NCBI GenBank assembly: GCA_002309635.1
Contig: DBXO01000032.1
Coordinates: forward strand, 23,726 to 87,725
Origin: Ruminococcus flavefaciens
GTDB lineage: Bacteria; Bacillota; Clostridia; Oscillospirales; Ruminococcaceae
Length of the DNA: 64,000 nt
Direction: 5' to 3'
Shown: positions 41,562-49,297 of the stretch, one piece after another
Layout of the letters: the number at the start of each line of letters is the position of its first letter
Position numbering within the stretch: the stretch's first letter is position 1
The notes under the pieces: model-generated
What the model saw: only the letters and a program-made list of their open reading frames with translations
Told to the model about the DNA's origin: nothing
Databases searched by the model: none
Translations under genes and position numbers: made by a program

Positions 41562-43376
41562 TTATTTGTATTTATAGGAAGATATCTTCCAGTTTCCGTC
41601 CTCTTTTTCAAGGAAAATAAGCATATACTCATTGCCCGAGTAAGCGTCATTGACCTTTGCACGAACATTCATCGAAGTATCTGTTGTATCCATGATATCA
41701 AAATCGCCTGTAAAATCAATTCTGTTGTCAGCCTGACTTGCCTCTATCTCTTGGATAACGTGAGCGTAGAGCTTTCCGTCACTTTCAAGGTAGAAAGGTA
41801 CTCCCAAGGGGTTCTGTCTGCCTAAATAACTGTTTATGAAATGATCTCTGTATGAACCGCAGATACGTTCGGATATATACTGCTTCAGCTCTTCAAGTGT
41901 GGAAAATCTTGAGTCTGTCACTCTGTAAAACTCTCCGTTGCTTTCGTTTTTGTCAACCTCGACATTAAGATCGGATATAGCTATTATATCGTTAAGCATA
42001 TTTGCAGATGACTTTGCGATATAAAGGGCTTCATCGTTCTGCTCATAGATATCCGATGTTGTGGGCTCTGTTTCGGGATAGCCGTCATAAAAATCGATTT
42101 CCTTTTCGAATAAGAGCCTGTCTGCGGAATGCTCCTTAAGATCGTTCCATACCAGCTTATCTCCCTCAAGCATGAACTCAGCCGATCCGTCTGTGTATTC
42201 AACAGTATCTGTGGGATAGGTGTCTCCTTCTTTAACTTCACTGTTGGTTTTGGTGCCGCCGCCATTGCATACCAGCTTTCCTTTATCGGGTCTGAGGGGA
42301 TATAACCATGATGAATAACTATTTCCCGAACCGCCCCATTTTATTATAGCCTGATATTCGTCTTCTCCTTTGGCGGATATTTCTATCGTGGCTCTTCCGT
42401 AGCCCCATCTGCCTGTAAGAGCTTTTATCTGCTCTGTGCCGTTATCTGCCTGAGCAGTATTCGTCTCGGTATTGTCGTTATTCTCCTGTCCGTCTTCGGG
42501 AATTTCAAGGCCATTGAGCTTCCAGCTGCCATCTGTGAAAACAGCATGGAGAACGGTCGTGTGAGGCTTGACTCTTTTATCGGGCAGTATATTGGTAAAT
42601 ACCATATCAAAGCTGTTGTCGCTGACAACGTTTTTGACCTCGATCTTGGTATCGGCAAGGAAATCATTGACCGTTTTTCCTTCAGTATTGGATATCATCT
42701 TTTCATTCTTCCTGAAATAGAGCTTTTCGTCTATCTCCTTGAATTCGGGCTCCTGTCCGAGGTATGCGGTCAGTGAAGTCTGATAGTGGGAAAGAAGCTC
42801 GCCCGAAAGGGTATTCCTGAGAGAGTCTATCAGCTCATCTTTACTATTCCATGAAGTTACCCTGTAGTAAGTTACTGTTGAATCGTCATAATCCACAGCA
42901 GTCTGAATGTCGTTTTCGTCAAGCTCTATCCCCTCGGGGATACCATATGCCCAGCGCTCAATGATCTTGTATTCGCTGAGCAGCTTATTGGCGGCATCGG
43001 TTTGATCTGCCTCAGGAGCAGATGTTGTGGAAGCTATTGTTGAAGTCACATTGTTGAGCGGCTCGTTGTCGTTTCGAGGCTTGTTCCTGTTCAATGTGAA
43101 TATGGTTCCGCCGATACCTCCGACTAACAGCAGGCAGGCTGCAACAGAAGCCAGTGCATGCCATTTGGGTCTGCGATAGCGTTCAACTCCGCTTACCTCG
43201 TATTCGTCCTTGCTTATATTTATATTTCTTTCTCTGTTCTTTTTATCCAGCTTTTTCTTACTCATAGCCAGCATCCTCTCTTTTTCTTCTTTTGTGAGCA
43301 CAGGGACCTCTGAAAGAAGCTCCAGTGTCTTGTCGTCTGCGTTTTCAAGCATATCAAACTCACGATTCTCTTTCAT
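41562..43376 (-). CDS. Membrane anti-sigma-like protein with duplicated outside modules
   Basis: A 604-residue single-pass protein encoded 14 bases after an ECF sigma gene. I start at ATG 43376: AGGAGG lies nine bases before it, whereas the ATG at 43385 touches the RBS. Residues 1-70 are cytoplasmic and charged (DDKTLELLSEVPVLTKEEKE), with one helix at about 74-94. Outside there are two related modules: YYRVTSWNSKDELIDSLRNT with LYFRKNEK (about 165-235), and FYRVTDSRFSTLEELKQYIS with LYAHVIQ (about 475-545). Their Y-RVT-(K/E)EL-YLG-LY pattern is reminiscent of the IseA endopeptidase-inhibitor fold. Between them is a beta-rich domain starting LTGRWGYGRATIEIS. Position and topology argue for an anti-sigma factor; no classical zinc anti-sigma motif is seen. 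Confidence 0.78.
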   Translation of the reverse strand: MKENREFDMLENADDKTLELLSEVPVLTKEEKERMLAMSKKKLDKKNRERNINISKDEYEVSGVERYRRPKWHALASVAACLLLVGGIGGTIFTLNRNKPRNDNEPLNNVTSTIASTTSAPEADQTDAANKLLSEYKIIERWAYGIPEGIELDENDIQTAVDYDDSTVTYYRVTSWNSKDELIDSLRNTLSGELLSHYQTSLTAYLGQEPEFKEIDEKLYFRKNEKMISNTEGKTVNDFLADTKIEVKNVVSDNSFDMVFTNILPDKRVKPHTTVLHAVFTDGSWKLNGLEIPEDGQENNDNTETNTAQADNGTEQIKALTGRWGYGRATIEISAKGEDEYQAIIKWGGSGNSYSSWLYPLRPDKGKLVCNGGGTKTNSEVKEGDTYPTDTVEYTDGSAEFMLEGDKLVWNDLKEHSADRLLFEKEIDFYDGYPETEPTTSDIYEQNDEALYIAKSSANMLNDIIAISDLNVEVDKNESNGEFYRVTDSRFSTLEELKQYISERICGSYRDHFINSYLGRQNPLGVPFYLESDGKLYAHVIQEIEASQADNRIDFTGDFDIMDTTDTSMNVRAKVNDAYSGNEYMLIFLEKEDGNWKISSYKYK

Positions 43377-43390
43377 ATTCCGCATCCTCC

Positions 43391-43957
43391 TTACAGTGTG
43401 ATACCGGCTGCTGCCAGTGTGATTTTCAGCTTATTGAGAGCTCTTGCTGCTCTCATCCTCACAGCAGAGGCTTTCATGGAAAGCTGTTCCGCTATCTCAG
43501 AAGAAGAACGATCGTAATAGTATTTCTGGAGGATAATAGTGGAATCGGGTTCGCCAAGCTCCTTTATCATGCTCATAAGAATACTGCGGGTCTCCGCATT
43601 ATCGGAATCGGCTTCGATATCAGTCTCAGAGCCTATATTTACAAGCTCCTCCTCTGCGCTGTCCGAGTAGTGACCGCTTCTTGCGGTAAGGCTGTGAAAG
43701 GCATTAATGGCACGGCGCTTTGCAACTGTGCCTACATAGCCTTTCAAATCGCCATCAAAGCTGCTATCGGTGTCGTAGCCGAAGAATACGTCCGCGAATA
43801 TATCGCTTACGCACTCCTCCATATCCTCTCTTGAAGCAATGCTTCTGAGCTTATTGTAAACTATAGCATATACATAGTCGCAGTAGCTTTCAAACAGTGC
43901 GTCATAGGCTTTGTCACGCGACCTCTTGTATAGAGTACAGTATTCTTTTGCTGTCAT
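43391..43957 (-). CDS. ECF-type RNA polymerase sigma factor
   Basis: A 188-residue sigma-70 family factor with only regions 2 and 4. Region 2: YDALFESYCDYVYAIVYNKL, DMEECVSDIFADVFF, KGYVGTVAKRRAINAF. Region 4: ELGEPDSTIILQKYYYDRSS then the helix-turn-helix SSEIAEQLSMKASAVRMRAARALNKLK (in two pieces for length). The start at 43957 follows AGGAGG at a good distance. It is co-transcribed with the anti-sigma-like gene and preceded by a long structured leader. Confidence 0.9.
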   Translation of the reverse strand: MTAKEYCTLYKRSRDKAYDALFESYCDYVYAIVYNKLRSIASREDMEECVSDIFADVFFGYDTDSSFDGDLKGYVGTVAKRRAINAFHSLTARSGHYSDSAEEELVNIGSETDIEADSDNAETRSILMSMIKELGEPDSTIILQKYYYDRSSSEIAEQLSMKASAVRMRAARALNKLKITLAAAGITL

Positions 43958-44186
43958 GGTTATCCTCCTGATATTCTGAAAGAATTTCCCGGAAATCGTG
44001 CTTTCATAAATAACATTCAAGCCGGAATGCAGAACTGTCACAAAAATCAGAAAAAAAGTTTTGTTTTTTTTCGTAAGCCGGCAGACGTCAGCTTTATTGC
44101 CCCTCGCCGCACTCACGCAGGCTGGCTCGGACTGCCCGAGTATGGTAAGATAAGCAGCTGCCAACGTATGCAGCTGATAAAAAGCC
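43958..44186 (-). ncRNA. Structured 5' leader of the ECF operon, candidate regulatory RNA
   Basis: About 229 bases lie between the predicted start of transcription and the sigma gene. Minus strand bases 44176-44085 are GC-rich in an otherwise AT-rich leader and contain a hairpin CAGCTGC ATACGTTG GCAGCTG (44176-44155), a second CTCGG GCAGT CCGAG (44140-44126), and further pairing potential up to GTCTGCCGGC near 44083. It does not match the riboswitch classes I can recall (TPP, SAM, cobalamin, FMN, lysine, glycine, purine, c-di-GMP-I, T-box). It may be a new class or simply a stable leader. Confidence 0.4.
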
Positions 44187-44192
44187 TGATAA

Positions 44193-44221
44193 ATTTTAGC
44201 ATATAACCGCTGCTTTGTCAA
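44193..44221 (-). promoter_or_regulatory. Sigma-A promoter of the first ECF operon
   Basis: Minus strand TTGACA (44221-44216), 17 bases, TAAAAT (44198-44193). Confidence 0.75.
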
Positions 44222-44227
44222 TAAAAA

Positions 44228-44257
44228 CGCCATAGCCTTCATAAAAAAGCTATGGCG
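44228..44257. terminator. Terminator of the dockerin anti-sigma gene
   Basis: CGCCATAGC / GCTATGGCG stem; on the minus strand it is followed by GTTTTTATTG. It lies about 150 bases past the stop at 44405 and directly upstream of the next promoter. Confidence 0.7.
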
Positions 44258-44404
44258 AAGTTTTCTTTTATGTAACCCCATACAAGCGGCCGCATATGAA
44301 AATTATGCACTGGCTTTTATGCTGCCGCTTTTGTTCGGGTTACTTTACAGAGGGGGTATCAAACATATTATTATGGAATGATCTTAATGTATACCGTTGA
44401 TATA

Positions 44405-46393
44405 TCATTCGGTATAATGCTGGTTGAGATTCAGCAGGCGGTTCTGTATAGCCATAACGTCTGTAATGGTGATACCGTTGCCGGTCATGTCTATATCGCC
44501 GTTGAATCTTCCGCGGTCCGAAAGCTGGAACTTGCTCGGATTTGACAGATACTGCATTATCATTACAGCGTCAGCCATATCTATGATTCCGTCGCAGTTT
44601 ACATCGCCGCTGTATTCAAGCATATAAGGATCGCAGCCGTAATCGTACGAGCTTGAGCAATCCGAAGAATCACGGGGCGTTACATCTTCCTTGAGCAGAA
44701 CATATACCTGAGCGAAGAAGATATCGTAAATATCTCCACTGATACCGTTCTGATTGAAATCGCACCTGCTGTTGATGTTATTCCACACATCAGCGGGCAT
44801 TTTCAATGTGTTGTTGTCACTGTGCGCTGCGACCTCAAAGATATAATCGTTTGCAAGGTCGTAATCCTTATGGTCTGCAACTCCGTCCATATTAAGATCC
44901 GGAGCTGCCTGTTTTCCTGACATTACGTTCTCATAATAGATCCTGAAGCCCTTTTCAAAGACTTCGTTGTCAAAATGGAAGAAACTGTCATCATCGATGA
45001 TTATACCTATCTCAACAGCGCTTCTGTAGAGGCTGTCGCCGATAGAATACTCCCCTGCATGTTCGATCATGCTTTCGTAGAAATCATTTTCAAAGTACTC
45101 CGGCATAAGCGTCATATGCATTGCAAAATAGCTCTCCAGGCCTGAAACGAAGCTTGAGACCTCATAGGGCTCCTCGTAATAAACGAAGGGTCTCGCATAG
45201 TACACAGCGTCGCAGTTCTTCTTTATATTATCGGGAAGAACGATGGTGTTGGGACGGGGAACAGCCATATAGCCGCCATCAACAGGGACCATATAGTTAT
45301 CGAGGTAATTGTCTCCGTTGATCTTGAGATATGCAAGGTCTGCGATATCCACGGTGCCGTCTTCATTCACATCGAGATCGATAATACCCTTATCCGCCAT
45401 ATCCTCGATGATATAGTGGTCTATCAGGAGCTTATGTGCAATATTGTTTACCATGCGTGCGAATGACGTTGTATCGTCGTCATAGCCCACAGGGAGATTA
45501 ATGCTGCCGCTGAACGCAGGATCATAGGTCTTGGGGTGAACGTCGTCATATGATACTCTGTTGTTGATGAAGTAGTAGCATATGAGTATATTCGTATCCT
45601 CAAAGCTTATCTCGCCGTCTGCGTTATAGTCGGCATTCTTCGCAATGCTGCTTATATCTGAAGAGGTATCCCTGCCTTCAGCGCCGAGGCAGTACATATA
45701 ATGCATGCGGCAGTCTGAAAGGTCGAATTTTCCGTCAGCGTCAAGGTCTGTTGTCATACCCTGTCTGAGGATATTCTCGATACCGTTCTTCTGATTCGGA
45801 TATCTGTCATTATTGACATGATATTCTGTACTTACATTTGAAATAACGTTTGACATTGAGGCGGTGAGAGACGACAGAAATTCAGGTATCCTCTGCATAT
45901 CTATCCTCACCTCATGGGCAGGAACGTCCTGCTGAGCGTTGCTTATAGGCTTTGCCGCAGTCTTTGAAGACGTTACGGCGTTGTTTTTGCTTGCTGTTAC
46001 GGATATTCTGTTTCCATTAGTGACAGTGCAGATAGCATCGGTCCTGACCGTGCTTGTCGTAATGGCAGTTGCCCGTTTACGGGTCGTTTCCGCAGAAGCG
46101 TCCGACAACGCCGTTGTGATCTTTGACGTGTCTTCTGAGTCATAAGCATTTGTTGTGCTCTCATTACCCGAACCGAGGGTTGTTTCCGCAGGCGTTACAT
46201 TATCGATATCAGGCAGCATGATGCTGTTCCTGTCGCTCCTGAACATACCCGTTCCGAGCACTACAGCTGTGCAGCACACAAGAGCAGCGGCAGCAGCACA
46301 GTATTTAACTATCATTGCTCTGCGCTTGTCCTTGGCTATCTGCTCATCGCGCCGTCTGAGTATAGCCTGAGTTACCTCATCATAGTTCCGCAT
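44405..46393 (-). CDS. Membrane anti-sigma-like protein with seven dockerin-type calcium loops
   Basis: A 662-residue single-pass protein whose ATG overlaps the stop of an ECF sigma gene by 14 bases, behind AAAAGGAGGG. Residues 1-25 are cytoplasmic and basic, the membrane helix is at 28-50, and a Thr/Ser-rich linker (60-150) leads to the outside part. There, seven EF-hand-like loops are visible: 216-227 (DLDADGKFDLSD), 255-266 (DYNADGEISFED), 341-352 (DVNEDGTVDIAD), 499-510 (DLNMDGVADHKD), 545-557 (DFNQNGISGDIYD), 597-608 (DVNCDGIIDMAD) and 633-645 (DIDMTGNGITITD). The last two form a regular C-terminal type I dockerin; the first two and the middle pair look like diverged dockerins. No zinc anti-sigma motif is seen in the short inside part, so the anti-sigma role is inferred from overlap and topology. 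Confidence 0.85.
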   Translation of the reverse strand: MRNYDEVTQAILRRRDEQIAKDKRRAMIVKYCAAAAALVCCTAVVLGTGMFRSDRNSIMLPDIDNVTPAETTLGSGNESTTNAYDSEDTSKITTALSDASAETTRKRATAITTSTVRTDAICTVTNGNRISVTASKNNAVTSSKTAAKPISNAQQDVPAHEVRIDMQRIPEFLSSLTASMSNVISNVSTEYHVNNDRYPNQKNGIENILRQGMTTDLDADGKFDLSDCRMHYMYCLGAEGRDTSSDISSIAKNADYNADGEISFEDTNILICYYFINNRVSYDDVHPKTYDPAFSGSINLPVGYDDDTTSFARMVNNIAHKLLIDHYIIEDMADKGIIDLDVNEDGTVDIADLAYLKINGDNYLDNYMVPVDGGYMAVPRPNTIVLPDNIKKNCDAVYYARPFVYYEEPYEVSSFVSGLESYFAMHMTLMPEYFENDFYESMIEHAGEYSIGDSLYRSAVEIGIIIDDDSFFHFDNEVFEKGFRIYYENVMSGKQAAPDLNMDGVADHKDYDLANDYIFEVAAHSDNNTLKMPADVWNNINSRCDFNQNGISGDIYDIFFAQVYVLLKEDVTPRDSSDCSSSYDYGCDPYMLEYSGDVNCDGIIDMADAVMIMQYLSNPSKFQLSDRGRFNGDIDMTGNGITITDVMAIQNRLLNLNQHYTE

Positions 46394-46934
46394 ACGTTAT
46401 TCCCTCCTTTTCCAGTTCGATTTTGAGAGCCTTCTTGGCTTGATATAAAAGGTTTGTAATCTGTCTGTCGCTCTTTTTCATTATCACCGCCGTTTCAGCA
46501 TTTGTAAAGCCTTCGAGATATATCAGGTGGACTACCTGACGGTATTCGTCCCTGAGATTGGAGATCGCCTTATGTATTATCGCTTTACGCTCTTCCTTAA
46601 GGTATGCTTCCTCCACGTCTGTATCGCCCTGCATGTCCGCGCACTCGTCAACAGAAACGGTCCGGATCCCTTTCCGTTTTCTAAGGCTGTCTATCGCAAG
46701 ATTCCTCGCAATGGCATACAGCCATGTCTTGAACGAACTTTTTCCGCTGTATCGCGGTTTTTTATAGGCGAGTCTGAAGAAAGTCTCTTCCATAAGCTCT
46801 TCGGCTTCCGAAAGGTTGTTGGTGAAGCTGTTCAAGAATATGGTGAGCCCGTCCATATATTCGCGGACAAGCTCGCCCATAGCGGCATCATCACCGGCAA
46901 GATAACGGCTGTAGCTACTTGAACCATTATCCAT
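46380..46934 (-). CDS. ECF-type RNA polymerase sigma factor
   Basis: A 184-residue factor with region 2 (LAGDDAAMGELVREYMDGL, EAEELMEETFFRLAY, FKTWLYAIARNLAIDSLRK) and region 4 (ISNLRDEYRQVVHLIYLEG, then FTNAETAVIMKKSDRQITNL and LLYQAKKALK). The start follows GGAAAGGAGCC. Its 3' end overlaps the next gene, the dockerin-bearing membrane protein. Its promoter is a sigma-A type with a leader of roughly 250 bases. No copy of its own target motif could be identified. Confidence 0.92.
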   Translation of the reverse strand: MDNGSSSYSRYLAGDDAAMGELVREYMDGLTIFLNSFTNNLSEAEELMEETFFRLAYKKPRYSGKSSFKTWLYAIARNLAIDSLRKRKGIRTVSVDECADMQGDTDVEEAYLKEERKAIIHKAISNLRDEYRQVVHLIYLEGFTNAETAVIMKKSDRQITNLLYQAKKALKIELEKEGITYAEL

Positions 46935-47190
46935 TGACAGGCTCCTTTCCGAAAATTTTGCCTTTCACTATATTAGACGTAAATTTTTTCCTGATATCTT
47001 AGAAAATCTCAAAAAAATTTCAAAAATAATTTTTTACTCTGTAATGTCAATGTTTTTTATTATTGCAGCTGTCAGTTTTACCTCGTGCTAAAGCAGAATT
47101 TTCCGTTTATTTTGCGATCGGCAGTCACGTTCACATTAATTTTCAAAGCCGATCATAAATGCCCTTTTCCCCGATTCTATCTATAATTAA

Positions 47191-47219
47191 ATTATAGCAT
47201 GAGGAGATGAATATTTCAA
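47191..47219 (-). promoter_or_regulatory. Sigma-A promoter of the second ECF operon
   Basis: Minus strand TTGAAA (47219-47214), 17 bases, TATAAT (47196-47191). A second TTGACA near 47050 lacks a good -10. The 523-base gap 46935-47457 holds these divergent promoters and a long AT-rich leader, no gene. Confidence 0.6.
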
Positions 47220-47328
47220 TACTCTGCTGAAAATATACCAGGCTTTTTTTCAGCATTTTTTCTGCCGTTCCGTTTCCGGGAAGCCGCCTGCTCAAACAGA
47301 AAACCTAAAAAACTGAACAAAGCCGATA

Positions 47329-47357
47329 TTGACTTTGTTGAAATAATATGGTACAAT
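47329..47357 (+). promoter_or_regulatory. Sigma-A promoter of the MORN gene
   Basis: TTGACT (47329-47334), 17 bases, TACAAT (47352-47357). Confidence 0.7.
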
Positions 47358-47457
47358 AAAACAGATGAATTATGCTTTAATTATATAAAGCCTTTAACTT
47401 ATTTATTTTATCTAATTCTCCAATTAAACCCAAAAGCTATGATAAGGAGAAGATATT

Positions 47458-48606
47458 ATGGGAATGATGGATATTTTTAAAGTCAGCAAAGGCATCGCAA
47501 ACAATATTCATTACGTAAGCGAGGTCCTCGGTACAGGCTTTTATTCGGGACACGTTGATTCTTCAAGGAAACCCAGCGGTCACGGTATATTTGTCAATGA
47601 GCTGGAGATCGAGTATGACGGCGAATGGCAGAACGGTATGCTATGCGGCTTCGGCAAAAAATACGCCAAGGGATACTATGATATCATGCAGAGCGAGGGC
47701 GACGAAGCAAGCAAATCTCTTGTGTATGCAGGCGACTTCAGGAATGACAGATTTCACGGTAAAGGAAAGCAGTACAGCCAGACAGGCAAGATAATATATG
47801 ACGGCAGCTGGGAAGACGGCTGGAAAAACGGCGAGGGCGTAGAATACTACGAAAACGGCAGGCCCCGCTTCAAGGGCACCTGGAACAGAGGAAGATACCA
47901 CGGCAAGGGCGTATACACCTGCGAGAACGGCAGTATCATCGAGGGCGAATGGGTAGACGGGCTCCTCGAGGGTGAGGCTGTCCTGAAAGACCGCGACAAC
48001 TGTGTCTACAAGCGTAACTACGTCGAGGGCAAAATGGTAAAGGAGGAGCTCATAAGCGGTACTCCAAAGCCTTCTCCCGACGCCAAAAGAAAGCTTAAGT
48101 TCGATACGGGCAGCTATGAGGGCGAAGTAGGCTTCACAGGAAAGATGCACGGCAAGGGCGTGTTTACCTACACTAACGGAAACAGATACGAGGGCGGCTT
48201 CAGGGAAGGCGTCAAGCACGGTCAGGGCGTATTCACCTGGGCTAACGGTGACACCTACGAGGGAAGCTTCGAGAACGATACGCGAAACGGCTACGGCGTG
48301 TTCTGTTCCCGGAACGGCAACAAATATGACGGCGAATGGAAGGACAATCTCAAAAACGGTCACGGTGTATTCTATTACAAAAACGGAGACAGATACGATG
48401 GTGACTATTACAACAGCCTCAAGCACGGTCACGGCATATTCTACTTTAAGAACGGCAGTGTTTTCAGAGGCGAATGGCAGAACGACATGCGCTGCGGCAA
48501 GGGCGTGCTCACTCTCCCCGACGGCGGTCGGAAACTCCAGACATGGGAAAACGACAAGCTCGTCAGCGAGGAGATAATGGAAAAGGCTTCGTCCGTCAAA
48601 AAATGA
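47458..48606 (+). CDS. MORN-repeat protein
   Basis: A 382-residue cytoplasmic protein built almost wholly of MORN repeats (about 23-residue units such as GVFTYTNGNRYEGGFREGVKHG). I count at least ten: an N-terminal group (about 25-190), a short charged break (KPSPDAKRKLKFDTG), and a regular C-terminal group of about seven (about 218-370). MORN repeats make a long beta-sheet that binds lipid or protein partners; bacterial functions are mostly unknown. No enzymatic domain is fused. Monocistronic, RBS AAGGAGA. Confidence 0.92.
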   Translation: MGMMDIFKVSKGIANNIHYVSEVLGTGFYSGHVDSSRKPSGHGIFVNELEIEYDGEWQNGMLCGFGKKYAKGYYDIMQSEGDEASKSLVYAGDFRNDRFHGKGKQYSQTGKIIYDGSWEDGWKNGEGVEYYENGRPRFKGTWNRGRYHGKGVYTCENGSIIEGEWVDGLLEGEAVLKDRDNCVYKRNYVEGKMVKEELISGTPKPSPDAKRKLKFDTGSYEGEVGFTGKMHGKGVFTYTNGNRYEGGFREGVKHGQGVFTWANGDTYEGSFENDTRNGYGVFCSRNGNKYDGEWKDNLKNGHGVFYYKNGDRYDGDYYNSLKHGHGIFYFKNGSVFRGEWQNDMRCGKGVLTLPDGGRKLQTWENDKLVSEEIMEKASSVKK

Positions 48607-48748
48607 ATATTCACAGGACTGCTATCATGCTGTGCATATGGCAGTCCTTTTATTGTTTAAGTTCGTTCCGAGAAGATCAATTAACTGGCCAATGGTCAAC
48701 GTGACAAAAATGTAATGTTAAATTTAGGTCAAACTGACATTTTTTAGT

Positions 48749-48777
48749 TGATTTTTATTTTCAAGTGTGTTATAATA
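48749..48777 (+). promoter_or_regulatory. Sigma-A promoter, probably of the ligase-SGNH operon
   Basis: TTGATT (48749-48754), 17 bases, TATAAT (48772-48777). It would give a leader of about 510 bases. In 48607-49297 I see no credible gene; the leader contains a GC-rich part near 48970-49060 and small inverted repeats. Confidence 0.55.
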
Positions 48778-49297
48778 ATTGCAGGGTATTTTTAATTTGC
48801 TTATTTATTGGTTCTATCAGAATTATGATCACCATTGCAATAATAGTTGTATTTTATCCGCAAAAAGCTTTCACAGCTGCTGCGTTGCAATGCTTTTCAA
48901 CAAAAATTTATTTTTTGGGATAAGGTGTTAAACAATTATCAAACAAACTTATTATTGTACAGTATAGGGAGGTGAACGGGGAAAACTGAGCGGTATCCGC
49001 GGACAATAAGCAATAAGCAGTGATATCGCATGATGATTGGGGTTCTTTTAGATGATCCGGGCCGAATATTAAAAAAAATTTGCTGCGGCGGCAAGATTTA
49101 ATGATTTCTTAATAGTTTCTGTGTTATTATTGAAACTGCGGAACGGAGCTGACGGCTTCGCCCGGCGTGACATGACATAGAGATTATCGGGGACATTAAT
49201 GGGGTAAAATTGTTGCCATACATAAGCAGCGGCATAATATCCGTAATATCGTAACAGTAATTTCTGCTATGAAAACTACCATGAAAGGATCAGCGTT

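Noticed and set aside
47168..47215. CCCCG at about 47170 as a sigma-I -35 element before the MORN gene
   Set aside because: No CGTAAA follows at 18 bases, and a proper sigma-A promoter is present at 47329-47357.
49030..49101. 23-codon frame in the long leader before the ligase gene
   Set aside because: No ribosome binding site and no amino-acid bias that would suggest a leader peptide.
48900..49290. Cyclic di-GMP or other known riboswitch in the ligase leader
   Set aside because: None of the conserved blocks (for example GCAAAGCC-type or CACGCACAGGG) is present.
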